Shown: positions 28,701 through 37,064, counted from the stretch's first letter. The stretch: DNA of 64,000 bases from Rufibacter tibetensis (GCF_001310085.1 NZ_CP012643.1:4098001-4162000); one strand, 5' to 3'. Numbers and translations are program-made. Notes: generated by a model from the letters alone, not told the origin.

Positions 28701-30456
28701 CATTGGTAGACAACACAATGCCCTGTTTGGTAAGCCCCAGCGCGCGTAAATCAGCCGTGGCAATGTTGGTTTTGAGGTCAAACACCTGGCGGTTGTTCTG
28801 TAGGTTGATTTGCCCGCTGGCCGTCATCTTCAGGTTGGGGTCATTGATGCGGAGGTCTCCGTTGAACGTCTGGCGGCTTAAATCAGCATTCACCACAATG
28901 TTCCGGAAGTTATAGTTGTTTACGTTTATGGCGTTCACCGTGGCATCAATGTTCACCTTCGCTGAGGCCAGACTGAACCCGCTGCCCTGTACCCGCCCAT
29001 CCATAGCCACCCGCTTCAGAACGCTACGGTCGCCCAGCAAACCACCCACATCAAAGCCGGTAGTTTTGATATAACCCCGGTACGCTGATCGGTCAATGTT
29101 ATTCTTGTCAAACTTCAGGTTAATGTCAGATACCACGTTGCCCAGCGCACTCTGGAAAGCTCCGTTCGCTACAAAGTCATTGTAGAACCCGGTGAACTCA
29201 CCTTCCAGCCGGACGGTACCTGCCCGGGAAGCCATTTCGTAAGCCTTTTTGGGCAGAAACTTTTTAATGTCACGGGCATTGATGGTGCTGGGGCCTAAAT
29301 GCAAATCAGCGAAGGTGTTCTTGAAATTAGGTAAGCCATCTGCTGAGACATCGCCGGTGATGTGGGTGTACTGGCCGTACCGCACGTCAATATCCTGTGC
29401 CCTGAAGTTGTTGACCTTGCCCTTCACTTTTCCTGAAATCAGTATCTTTTCATTCCAGTCTTTGAGCACCGGGGCAAAAAGGGCAATGTCATCTGAGGTG
29501 ATGTAGGTGCTGTCAAAGTTGGCAGTCACGTTCATGCTGTCATTAAACTCTTTGAAGTTCCAGAACTCCCGGTAATCAAAGCGCACGTACTTGGCCAGGT
29601 GGCTGTTGTTCACGCGCAGGTTCAGGTTGTCCCACTCCCAGAAAGTTGGGGCAAAGGTCATGCGGGTGTCCAGGTCTTTGAGGTAGGTTTTAGAGGTTCT
29701 ATCTCTGGTGGTGAGGCTGGTCACCACCGTGTGGATGGTGTCTCCTTCAATATCGATTTCTGAAAAACGGCCATTAATCTGCTCCAAGTCCATGTGCTGG
29801 TAGTCAAGACCATAGTCTGTGCGTGGACTGTTGTAGTTGTGGTAGGTAAACAGCCCTTCCTTCAGGACAACTTCATCAATTTTGAAGTAAAAGGGTGCTT
29901 TGGCCTTGGTGGTGTCTTTGGTAATGAGATTAGACAAAGCCGAAATGAACGTACTCATGTTCAGCGTGTCAGTGCCTTCGTATTTGATGAGGTTGGCCTC
30001 TGGACGGGTGAGGGTGAGCGAAGCAATGTGAAGCCGGTTAGGCTGTATCTGCATGATGGGGATTCTGAGCTCCCGGCCAGAAAACAGAGGAATGTGCAGG
30101 CGATCAGAGGTGAACAGCTGAAAAAAGCTGATGTCAGCGTTGGCCTCGCCTACGTAGAAGAGCGTGTTTTTCTCGCGGTCGAGCACGCGCACTTCGTTCA
30201 GCACCACACTCTTGAAAGGCCTGATGTCTACGCTGGCAATGGTTACCTGGTGATGGATGGTCTCAGAGAGCATGCCGGCGGCTTTTTGGGCCACTTTGGT
30301 TTGAACCGACGGAAAACGCAAAGCCAGGGCGAGTCCCCCCACCAATACTACCAACACGATAAGCACGCCCAAGATTATTTTTAACAGAGCTTTTGCTATA
30401 ACTTGCGGGTAGTTTTTCTTTTTTTCTTGCGTTTCTTCTTGGTCTTGCGTCTCCAA
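25798..30456 (-). CDS. tamB: TamB-like translocation and assembly module protein (AsmA-like, DUF490)
   Basis: A very large 1552-residue protein. It has a short lysine-rich cytoplasmic tail, one N-terminal membrane anchor (about residues 24-48) and a long beta-rich periplasmic body of repeated short strands. The final 350 residues form the TamB C-terminal domain (VRDI-like strands, then FSLLAFKRLS, VGDLGSSVGELFSNQLSYWL and YYLSQSGQLRLRATYET). Such proteins span the periplasm and help insert outer-membrane proteins or carry lipid to the outer membrane. The frame starts with TTG at 30456; no ATG precedes it before a stop. The start codon lies 6 bp from that of the divergent tsaD. Confidence 0.88.
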   Translation of the reverse strand: METQDQEETQEKKKNYPQVIAKALLKIILGVLIVLVVLVGGLALALRFPSVQTKVAQKAAGMLSETIHHQVTIASVDIRPFKSVVLNEVRVLDREKNTLFYVGEANADISFFQLFTSDRLHIPLFSGRELRIPIMQIQPNRLHIASLTLTRPEANLIKYEGTDTLNMSTFISALSNLITKDTTKAKAPFYFKIDEVVLKEGLFTYHNYNSPRTDYGLDYQHMDLEQINGRFSEIDIEGDTIHTVVTSLTTRDRTSKTYLKDLDTRMTFAPTFWEWDNLNLRVNNSHLAKYVRFDYREFWNFKEFNDSMNVTANFDSTYITSDDIALFAPVLKDWNEKILISGKVKGKVNNFRAQDIDVRYGQYTHITGDVSADGLPNFKNTFADLHLGPSTINARDIKKFLPKKAYEMASRAGTVRLEGEFTGFYNDFVANGAFQSALGNVVSDINLKFDKNNIDRSAYRGYIKTTGFDVGGLLGDRSVLKRVAMDGRVQGSGFSLASAKVNIDATVNAINVNNYNFRNIVVNADLSRQTFNGDLRINDPNLKMTASGQINLQNNRQVFDLKTNIATADLRALGLTKQGIVLSTNADVDFTGTKLDQIYGLANFKKTTLTYSGKKVNIDSLTIESHFHDGIRELHVGSEVLALQAGGNFLYSTFFRDLQTLYEEYQLNLENNPLKIENYYRRKSVAPPASYEVDLEVNLRHINPVLHAFVPNLSISDFSRMEGTFRNGPTAQLSLISKIDTILYGKNEFYQNNLEISSSKLWNNPDVLANAIITSERQKLGNAGDTEQLYVEAVWNERLISFSSNIAQTGTTNRANISGNVSFELNQIQVVFNRSNINVLDKVWTISPNNTIVFDDGALRFENVTLSNGPQSVNIFGVLSRNPQDLLTVNIADFRLENLNPLLPDKIDGRLNGELQIRDLYNEIHLSSRMAVDTFMLGNQLIGNVAGTTNWDNQQGRMNVDLGISRDAKKVLSLTGTYNPRNEEQELDLLAVLDDAQLRLVEPVLKTIMSDLGGTMDGRVRISGRLSSPVLKGSVMVTNGSFVFNYLNTRYTFSDRVFFTENDISFQNVRIRDIYNNTAILNGGIFHDGFQNMVLDLRARFNKFMVLNTTRADNPLYYGTAFATGEVTALGSTSNLQVNITARSENNTSIAIPLGNTTALERQNFITFVNTNPAKQDSTAIPTPIVKKGVDLSGIRLNFNLDVNENAYIELIFDERTGDIIRGKGRGNIRMEIDTRGEFAMYGNYEIVQGRYNFTMLGIINKEFNVRPGGTVTWNGNPLEGLLKITATYTQRVSLAPILADLSQQQQQSAAARSRYPVTAVMDLDGPLTTPQIRLNLEFNDTPSLLEDQVTRYLNSIRNDEQELNRQVFSLLAFKRLSAQDELQVGLGVGDLGSSVGELFSNQLSYWLSQIDTNLEVDIGVSGYGNQVLDDVQLRLSYTFLEGRLRVTREGSVNNNRLGNNRSTAAGDWSVEYYLSQSGQLRLRATYETTPRDFEANATASRQTVSVLHQANFDRFGELFRRRRLSKRAQRAEERERMIKLEDDTPTTIQNL

Positions 30457-30462
30457 CGGATT

Positions 30463-31467
30463 ATGAACCCTACACTATTAGCAATTGAATCGTCCTGTGA
30501 TGAAACCTCCGCTTCTGTCATTCAAAACGGCCGGGTACTGTCAAACATTGTAGCTACGCAGGCAATCCATGAGCAATACGGCGGTGTGGTGCCAGAGTTA
30601 GCTTCCAGGGCGCACCAGCAAAACATCATTCCTGTGGTTTCCCAGGCGCTCCAAAAAGCAAATATAGCAAAAAGCCAATTAGATGCGGTGGCTTTTACCC
30701 GTGGACCCGGACTGCTGGGTGCTCTGTTGGTGGGCTGCTCGTTCGCCAAATCGTTTGCCTTGGGCCTGGGCTTGCCGCTCATTGAAGTAAACCACATGCA
30801 GGCACACATTCTGGCTCATTTCATTGAAGACCCCAATCCCAACTTCCCGTTTCTGTGCCTTACCGTAAGCGGCGGGCATACGCAAATAGTATTGGTGCGC
30901 AGTCACTTAGACATGCAAGTATTAGGCCAAACCACAGATGATGCCGTGGGCGAAGCCTTTGACAAGTCAGCGAAACTTTTAGGCTTGCCGTACCCCGGCG
31001 GGCCGATGCTGGACAAACTGGCGGCCACCGGAAACCCTACCCGTTTTCAGTTCCCCATCGTGAACATGGACGGGTACGACTATTCCTTCAGTGGCATCAA
31101 AACCTCTATCCTTAACTTCGTGAAGAAGAACACGGCCGCAGAGCCGGATTTCGTGCAGCAGAACCTGCCTGATATCTGTGCCAGTATCCAAAGCGCGCTC
31201 ATTCAGACGCTCATGAAGAAATTGGTGCTGGCGGCCAAAGAGCAGGGCATCAAAGAAATTGCCATTGCCGGAGGCGTTTCCGCGAATTCTGGTTTACGGG
31301 CAACTTTGCTGGAATATGCCCAGAAATACGGATGGAACGTCTATATTCCCGGCTTCGAGTACTGCACCGATAACGCCGCTATGATTGCCATGGCCGCACA
31401 TTACCAATTCCTGGCCGGAGACTTCACTACCCAGTACGCCAGCCCAGATCCAAGATTGAAAGTGTAA
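30463..31467 (+). CDS. tsaD: tRNA N6-threonylcarbamoyladenosine transferase TsaD
   Basis: A 334-residue protein of the Kae1/TsaD family. It begins MNPTLLAIESSCDETS, the standard opening, although the frame stays open upstream to 30403. His111 and His115 in VNHMQAHILAH bind the metal; TVSGGHTQIV, YSFSGIKTSI and AGGVSANSGLR make up the ASKHA-type ATP site. It transfers the threonylcarbamoyl group to A37 of ANN-decoding tRNAs, working with TsaB and TsaE (not seen here). It is divergent from tamB with only 6 bp between the start codons, so its promoter must lie inside the tamB coding region. Confidence 0.95.
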   Translation: MNPTLLAIESSCDETSASVIQNGRVLSNIVATQAIHEQYGGVVPELASRAHQQNIIPVVSQALQKANIAKSQLDAVAFTRGPGLLGALLVGCSFAKSFALGLGLPLIEVNHMQAHILAHFIEDPNPNFPFLCLTVSGGHTQIVLVRSHLDMQVLGQTTDDAVGEAFDKSAKLLGLPYPGGPMLDKLAATGNPTRFQFPIVNMDGYDYSFSGIKTSILNFVKKNTAAEPDFVQQNLPDICASIQSALIQTLMKKLVLAAKEQGIKEIAIAGGVSANSGLRATLLEYAQKYGWNVYIPGFEYCTDNAAMIAMAAHYQFLAGDFTTQYASPDPRLKV

Positions 31468-31947
31468 TGAGGTAGATATTGTTTTTAGGCAGGGTTTCAT
31501 CAAAACAGGCCAAAAACAATTTCTACCAACATGTCTGTGGTGAGAACCTCCAACTGCGCCTGTTCAATACAGATTCTCCCTTTGAGGGGAGCGAAGAGGG
31601 GTGTTTACACCTGCCGGTCCACGCATAGTTGACTATGCTTGCTTCCCAAAAAGAAGAGACCTTTTGTAGTTTACTCTGTAATGCCTGCTCTCCTTTGTAA
31701 ACACCCCTCTTTATCTCCCCTCAAGGGGAGAATCTGCAAATTCCTGATTCCTCAAATTCATTAATTACCTTTATAATGAGAGGCAATCTGGAATCAGGCC
31801 AAAGACTTGTTGAGGTAAATTCTGAGGAATTCTTTTTCGTAACCCGGAAATCGTACTTACTTTAAAGCCCTTAACTTTCTTGGCTGCCCTTTTGGAATCT
31901 ACCCGCCGGGTATTGCCAAGTTGCCACCACTTAAATCTTGTGGTACC
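31468..31947. other. Gene-free stretch between tsaD and the M14 peptidase
   Basis: About 480 bp with no believable coding frame. Its centre holds the inverted-repeat element at 31571-31735; the rest, including the 200 bp before the peptidase start, shows no recognisable feature. The open frame on the minus strand over this region and the peptidase start looks like a shadow. Confidence 0.6.
31571..31735. repeat. Long inverted-repeat element (MITE/REP-like)
   Basis: Two arms of 38 and 39 bp (31571-31608 and 31697-31735) are reverse complements except for one substitution and a short CGAA/ATAAA difference. Each arm itself folds: the right arm contains CTCCCC-TCAA-GGGGAG. The 88-bp centre holds a third perfect hairpin, GCATAGT-TG-ACTATGC at 31623-31638. 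There is no coding capacity and no obvious target-site duplication. The arrangement resembles a non-autonomous, palindrome-ended mobile repeat, although a structured RNA is also possible. Confidence 0.65.
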
Positions 31948-33426
31948 ATGCGAAAACTCATCATTTTCATTTTTTCTTACATGACACTTCTGAATGCCCA
32001 GAGCCAGACCAGCCCCATTACGCGGTCGGCCCGGAAAGTATTTGAACATCACCATAACTATAGAGAAGCCAGTGTCACGCACCGGCGCTTCAGGCACCAG
32101 GACCTGGTGCCCTTACTGGAGAAACTGAAACAAAACCCGTTGTTCCAGGTGCAGGTGGTGGGAAAATCAGTTGAGAAGCGCGACATCTACCTCATAAAAG
32201 CCGGAACCGGTAAAACCAAGGTCATGCTGTGGTCGCAGATGCACGGCGATGAGCCTACCGCTACCATGGCCCTCCTGGACATCTTCAACTTTCTTCAAGC
32301 TTCAGACGGACTGGACTCCATCCGGCAGGAAATCCTGAGTAACACCACGCTCTACATTGTGCCCATGCTCAACCCAGATGGAGCGCAGCGGTTCATAAGA
32401 CGTAACGCCCTGAACATTGACCTGAACCGCGATGCCATCCGGCTGCAGAGCCCGGAGGCCAAGCTGTTGAAAAGCCTGCGCGACGAAATAAAGCCAGATT
32501 TCGGGTTTAACCTGCATGACCAGAGCCGTCTGTACACGGTAGGCAGTACCCCAAAACCAGCCACTATTTCTTTCCTGGCCCCGGCCTACAACTATGCCCA
32601 GACGGTAAACGAGGTGCGGGAGCGGGCCATGCGTACCATTGTGGGCATGAATGAAAGCATGCAGCAGTTTATTCCGGGGCAGGTAGCCAAGTACTCAGAT
32701 GAGCACGAGCCCAGAGCTTTCGGCGATAACATTCAGAAGTGGGGCACAAGTTTGATTTTGATTGAGTCTGGTGGGTTTCCCGGCGACCCGGAAAAGCAGT
32801 TCATACGTCAGTTGAACTACGCCGCTATCTTGTCTGCTTTGCAGTTGATCGGGGACCAAGGGTATCAACAATACGAAACCAAAGACTACTTCAAAATTCC
32901 GGTGAATGAGCGAAACCTATATGATGTGGTGCTCCGGAACGTACGCTACAAAGACAAAGGTCGTGATACCTTATTAGATGTAGGTATTCTTCGGAACGAG
33001 TCCACCAACCGTTCCATTCCGCAAGGGTTTTACCACCGCAGTTCGGTAGAGGAGATAGGCGACATGAGCGTGTTCTACGGCTACGAGGAAGTGAATGGCG
33101 AAGGCCTTATTCTAACCCCCGGCAAAGTGTATGAACAACTACTGGCTGATGTAACTGCCCTTACTCCGGAACGCACCAAAGAATTACTGTCGTCGGGCTA
33201 CACCACCGTGAAGTTGGAGAAAGTGCCCACCGGCTACAATCCGGTGGAGTTGCCATTGAATGTAGTCTCCAAATCTGGCCGGGTGAACCATGAATTGGAA
33301 TTAGACAGAGCCGCAAATTTCACCTTGCAAAGCGAAGATGGTCAGGTGCGGTACGCCATTGTGAATGGTTTTGTGTATGATCTGAGCAAACCAAAGCCAG
33401 ACCTTTTCCACGGATTGGTGCTATAG
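31948..33426 (+). CDS. Secreted M14-family zinc carboxypeptidase
   Basis: A 492-residue protein with an N-terminal signal peptide (MRKLIIFIFSYMTLLNAQSQ). The frame is open from a TTG at 31921, but the ATG at 31948 gives the proper signal sequence. The zinc site is complete: His99 and Glu102 in QMHGDEPT and His190 in FNLHDQ; Glu273 in LIESGGFPGDP is the catalytic base. The C-terminal 170 residues are an added beta-rich domain. M14 enzymes cleave C-terminal residues of peptides, including cell-wall peptides, in the periplasm or outside. The next genes (DUF1611, dipeptide epimerase) make murein- or D-amino-acid-containing peptides plausible substrates, by inference. Confidence 0.85.
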   Translation: MRKLIIFIFSYMTLLNAQSQTSPITRSARKVFEHHHNYREASVTHRRFRHQDLVPLLEKLKQNPLFQVQVVGKSVEKRDIYLIKAGTGKTKVMLWSQMHGDEPTATMALLDIFNFLQASDGLDSIRQEILSNTTLYIVPMLNPDGAQRFIRRNALNIDLNRDAIRLQSPEAKLLKSLRDEIKPDFGFNLHDQSRLYTVGSTPKPATISFLAPAYNYAQTVNEVRERAMRTIVGMNESMQQFIPGQVAKYSDEHEPRAFGDNIQKWGTSLILIESGGFPGDPEKQFIRQLNYAAILSALQLIGDQGYQQYETKDYFKIPVNERNLYDVVLRNVRYKDKGRDTLLDVGILRNESTNRSIPQGFYHRSSVEEIGDMSVFYGYEEVNGEGLILTPGKVYEQLLADVTALTPERTKELLSSGYTTVKLEKVPTGYNPVELPLNVVSKSGRVNHELELDRAANFTLQSEDGQVRYAIVNGFVYDLSKPKPDLFHGLVL

Positions 33427-33436
33427 GTTTTCCATA

Positions 33437-33470
33437 TTTCAGGGCTAATTATAGAAATTTAGCCCTGAAA
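33437..33470. other. Intergenic hairpin before the DUF1611 gene
   Basis: Perfect 12-bp stem (33437-33448 with 33459-33470) and a 10-base loop, placed 10 bp after the M14 stop codon. No T run follows on the plus strand, so it is a weak terminator at best; it may instead protect or attenuate the transcript. Confidence 0.5.
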
Positions 33471-33516
33471 CGATGACATTGTATATTCATCCTCTTCTTC
33501 CAAACCCTTGTACCAA

Positions 33517-34590
33517 ATGGACGGAAATGCCATTATTCTCACCGATGGGTTGCTAAACCAATATCCCGCCAAAACCGCCCACGGCCTCATCAGAGGAACC
33601 GAACGCTTCAACATTGTGGGTGTCATTGACAAGATCTCTGCCGGAAAAGATGCCGGCGAAGTGGTAGACGGAAAGCACCGTAACATACCAGTGTACGCAG
33701 ATTTAGCCCAGTTTCTGGAAAACAGCCACTAAAAAGCCCAGTACTGTTTGGTGGGCATCGTCCCGAAGGGCGGGAAATTACCAGTCAGCATGAAGCAAAC
33801 AATTAGTGAGGCTATAAAGAAAGGGATGAATATTGTGAACGGCCTGCACGAGTACCTGAGCGACATGCCAGATCTGGCGGCCCTGGCGCAGGAGCACGGG
33901 GTACAACTGGTAGACGTGCGCAGGCCCAAACCCAAAAGCGAACTTCATTTCTGGACCGGTAAGATAAAAGACGTTCCCACACCGCGGGTAGCCGTATTGG
34001 GCACTGATGTACGGATGGGCAAACGCACCACCACCCGCCTGCTGACCCAAGCCGCCGAGGCAGCCGGCCTCAAAGCCCAGATGATTTTCACCGGACAGAC
34101 TGGCTGGATGCAGGGGCGCGGCAAAGGTTTCATCCTTGATTCCACTTACAATGATTTTGTTTCCGGGGAACTGGAGCACGCCATCCTAACCAGCTACGAA
34201 GAACACCAACCCGATGTCTTTTTCGTGGAAGGACAAGCGGCGTTGCGCAACCCCAGCGGTCCGTGCGGGTCTGAGTACCTGGTGTCTGGGCAGATGAAGT
34301 ACGTGGTGTTGCAGCACGCCCCCGCCCGAGTGTACTTTGATGACAACGAGGAACTGGGCATCAAAATACCGCCTGTTTCCACTGAGATAGAACTGATCAG
34401 GCTTTATGGCTCTCAGGTGATTGCTGTCACTTTGAATACCGCCGGGTTAACGCTGGAAGAAGCCCGAACCTACCAACAGCAATACCAGCAGGAACTTGGT
34501 TTGCCGGTTATCCTTCCGCTGGAAGACGGGGTTGACCAGATCATAGATATTTTGAAAAAGGAAGTTCTACAGGAGACCGCCAACCTATGA
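33517..34590 (+). pseudogene. DUF1611 (DgcN-like) gene interrupted by one in-frame TAA
   Basis: The reading frame begins MDGNAIILTDGLLNQYPAKT at 33517, runs to a TAA at 33730-33732, and continues in the same frame without ATG from the stop to 34590. Joined, the two parts give one normal DUF1611 protein of about 357 codons: an N-terminal Rossmann-like domain (FNIVGVIDKISAGKDAGEV) and then, across the stop, CLVGIVPKGGKLP, GMNIVNGLHEYL, ELHFWTGKI and a P-loop-like VAVLGTDVRMGKRTTTRLL. DUF1611 includes DgcN, reported as a D-glutamate N-acetyltransferase. A single nonsense change is the simplest reading; stop readthrough, a restart at a downstream TTG/GTG, or a sequencing error are alternatives. 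It overlaps the epimerase gene by 4 bp. Confidence 0.8.
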
Positions 34591-35654
34591 AGATCAAAGA
34601 GATTAACGTCTGGAAAGCGAATCTTGAGTTAACCCGCCCGTACACCATCGCCTTCAAGACCGTGTCTGCGGTGGAGAATGTCTTAGTGCAGATTGTAACT
34701 GAAAACGGCCTTACCGGAATTGGCGCTGGGAACCCCAGTTCAGAAGTAGTAGGGGAGAAACTCACGGAGACCCTGGAAGTTCTGGCCCCTGAAAACCTGG
34801 AGTGGCTGATTGGACAGGACATCCGCAGTTTCCAGCGGCTTTGCGACGAACTTCCCCAACGGTTGCCCCGCAACCCCGCCGCCCGGGCTGCCCTAGACAT
34901 TGCCCTGCATGATCTTTTCACCAAGTACCTGGATGTGCCCTTGGTATCTTTCCTGGGGCAGCGCCTGGAGTCTTTGCCCAAGTCCATCACCATCGGGATC
35001 AAATCTGTGGAAGAGACGTTGGCGGAGGCAGAAGAGTACATTGGCCGCGGTTTTACCCATCTAAAAGTGAAGGTAGGCCAAACTGTAGAGCAGGACTTGG
35101 AGCGTCTGGTCAAGCTCCGCGAAGCGCACGGGCACGGAATTACCATCAGGATAGATGCCAACCAGGGCTGGACTACCTATGACCTGGCTACGTTCTGCAC
35201 CCAGGCCCAGCCTTTAAACATAGAGTTGATTGAACAACCGCTTCCGGCTCCCATGATTGATGACCTGCGCGAACTACCGGATGCCGTGAAAGACCTGGTA
35301 GCCGCCGATGAATCTTTGCTTTCGCCCGCCGATGCTTTTCAGCTGGCTTCTGCACCCCGCGCCTGTGGCATTTACAACATCAAACTCATGAAGTGCGGCG
35401 GCGTGTATGCTGCCCGGCAGATTGCCGCCATCGCGCAACAAGCAGGCATTAACTTGATGTGGGGCTGTAACGATGAAAGCATTGTGAGCATCAGTGCCGC
35501 TTTACACGCGGCTTTCTCCTGCAGCAACACCCGCTTTATTGACCTGGACGGTAGCCTTGACCTGGCCCGTGATGTGGTTTCCGGGGGCTTTATCCTTGAA
35601 AATGGCCTGATGCGCCCTTACGGGAAGCCCGGTTTAGGGGTAGAACGGCTATAA
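34587..35654 (+). CDS. Enolase-superfamily dipeptide epimerase (L-Ala-D/L-Glu epimerase or DgcA-like)
   Basis: A 355-residue muconate-lactonizing subgroup enzyme. The catalytic lysines are Lys160 and Lys162 in HLKVKVG; metal ligands are Asp190 (RIDANQGW), Glu216 (ELIEQPLP) and Asp241 (VAADES); the second-face base is Lys266 in NIKLMKCGG. All are intact. Family members epimerise L-Ala-D-Glu from murein, or, as DgcA, racemise N-acetyl-glutamate after DgcN. The gene starts inside the last codons of the DUF1611 gene (4-bp overlap), which links the two functions. Cytoplasmic. The exact substrate cannot be fixed from sequence. Confidence 0.88.
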   Translation: MKIKEINVWKANLELTRPYTIAFKTVSAVENVLVQIVTENGLTGIGAGNPSSEVVGEKLTETLEVLAPENLEWLIGQDIRSFQRLCDELPQRLPRNPAARAALDIALHDLFTKYLDVPLVSFLGQRLESLPKSITIGIKSVEETLAEAEEYIGRGFTHLKVKVGQTVEQDLERLVKLREAHGHGITIRIDANQGWTTYDLATFCTQAQPLNIELIEQPLPAPMIDDLRELPDAVKDLVAADESLLSPADAFQLASAPRACGIYNIKLMKCGGVYAARQIAAIAQQAGINLMWGCNDESIVSISAALHAAFSCSNTRFIDLDGSLDLARDVVSGGFILENGLMRPYGKPGLGVERL

Positions 35655-35675
35655 CTTACTCCCATATTATTTCTG

Positions 35676-35714
35676 AAACCGCTAGCCTTCTTTAGCAAGG
35701 TCAGCGGTTTTTTT
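35676..35714 (+). terminator. Rho-independent terminator after the epimerase gene
   Basis: An 8-bp outer stem AAACCGCT/AGCGGTTT encloses an inner CCTT/AAGG stem, followed by a run of T. It separates the M14-DUF1611-epimerase group from the SpmAB gene. Confidence 0.85.
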
Positions 35715-35767
35715 ATAGCGGCTTTGTATCTTTCAGCCTTGATCCAAACCAAACTAACCCTTTTTGC

Positions 35768-37000
35768 ATGGTTTTAAATTATTTGTGGGCGGCGTTTTTC
35801 ATTATCGCCTTCTGCATTGCGCTATTTAAGCTCATCTTCTTCCAGGACGTTGAGATATTCCAAAAGCTGGTCGCCAGCACCTTTGACAATGCCAAAACGG
35901 GTTTTGAAATTTCCTTGGGGCTAACCGGTGTTATGACGCTTTGGTTAGGACTTATGAAGGTGGGGGAAAGGGGCGGCATCATTGCCTTGTTCGCCAAAGC
36001 CGTGGGTCCTTTTTTTAACCGTCTTTTCCCGGAACTGCCCAAAAACCATCCGGTGTTTGGGTCCATTCTGATGAACTTCTCCGCCAACATGCTGGGCCTT
36101 GACAATGCTGCTACGCCCCTGGGGTTGAAGGCCATGAAAGAAATGCAGGAGCTGAACCCCGAAAAAGAAACGGCTTCCAATGCCCAGATCATGTTCCTGG
36201 TCCTGAATGCCTCAGGCCTGACCATCATCCCTATCAGTATCATGGTGTTCCGGGCCCAGATGGGCGCCGCTGATCCTTCCGATATTTTTATTCCTATCCT
36301 GCTGGCTACCTTCTTCTCCACCTTGGCGGGATTAATTACGGTAGCACTTTACCAGCGCATCAACCTGTTTGACCGGGTAATTCTGGCCTACTTAGGAACG
36401 GTGATTCTGTTGATCGCTGCCCTCATTTACTATTTCTCCACCATCTCACAAGAGCAGATTGGCACCATCTCTACGGTGGCCAGTAACGTCATTCTATTCA
36501 GCATCATCGTTTCTTTTATAGGGTTGGCGCTGATCAGGAAGGTGAATGTGTACGAGGCCTTCATTGAAGGAGCCAAGGAAGGTTTCTCGGTGGCCATTAC
36601 CATTATTCCTTATCTGGTCGCCATATTGGTAGCAGTAGGCGTGTTCAGGGTGTCCGGAGCACTGGACATCATTGTGAACGGCCTGGGGCAGCTTTTTGCC
36701 CTGATGGGTATGAACACCGACTTTGTGCCCGCCTTACCGGTAGCGTTCATGAAGCCGCTAAGCGGAAGCGGAGCCCGGGGACTGATGGTGGAAGCCATGC
36801 AAACCTACGGAGCCGATTCTTTTGTGGCCCGGGTGGCCTCTACTATTCAAGGCTCTACGGAAACCACTTTCTACATCCTGGCGGTATACTTCGGCTCAGT
36901 GGGCATCAAGAAAACCCGCTATGCCTTGGTGTGCGGACTTCTGGCCGACCTAGCAGGGGTGATTGCTGCCATTACCCTGGCGTACCTGTTCTTCCATTAA
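35768..37000 (+). CDS. Fused SpmA/SpmB nucleoside-recognition (Gate) membrane protein
   Basis: A 410-residue protein with about ten membrane segments. The N-terminal half matches SpmA (GLTGVMTLWLGLMKVGERGG, MNFSANMLGLDNAATPLGLK) and the C-terminal half matches SpmB (PVAFMKPLSGSGARGL and STIQGSTETTFYILAVYFGS). The two halves, separate proteins in Bacillus, are fused here, as in many Bacteroidota. In Bacillus they act in spore core maturation; outside spore formers the role is unknown, with small-molecule or nucleoside transport proposed from the Gate domain. It follows the epimerase gene after a terminator, so co-regulation is not certain. Confidence 0.85.
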   Translation: MVLNYLWAAFFIIAFCIALFKLIFFQDVEIFQKLVASTFDNAKTGFEISLGLTGVMTLWLGLMKVGERGGIIALFAKAVGPFFNRLFPELPKNHPVFGSILMNFSANMLGLDNAATPLGLKAMKEMQELNPEKETASNAQIMFLVLNASGLTIIPISIMVFRAQMGAADPSDIFIPILLATFFSTLAGLITVALYQRINLFDRVILAYLGTVILLIAALIYYFSTISQEQIGTISTVASNVILFSIIVSFIGLALIRKVNVYEAFIEGAKEGFSVAITIIPYLVAILVAVGVFRVSGALDIIVNGLGQLFALMGMNTDFVPALPVAFMKPLSGSGARGLMVEAMQTYGADSFVARVASTIQGSTETTFYILAVYFGSVGIKKTRYALVCGLLADLAGVIAAITLAYLFFH

Positions 37001-37064
37001 CAGGTAGTTTATAGTCCGTTTTAGAAAAACAACTTTCAAACGAAGATCACTTGCTTCCACATAA

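Noticed and set aside
29794-30384. 196-codon open frame on the plus strand
   Set aside because: It is antisense to the tamB N-terminal region and has no recognisable features.
31771-32097. 108-codon minus-strand frame near the M14 peptidase start
   Set aside because: It runs antisense to the peptidase signal region and reads as low-information sequence.
34541-35161. 206-codon open frame on the minus strand
   Set aside because: It lies wholly opposite the dipeptide epimerase gene, whose catalytic residues are all present; composition is that of an antisense shadow.
35779-36321. 180-codon open frame on the minus strand
   Set aside because: It is antisense to the SpmAB gene; the plus-strand protein is clearly the real one.
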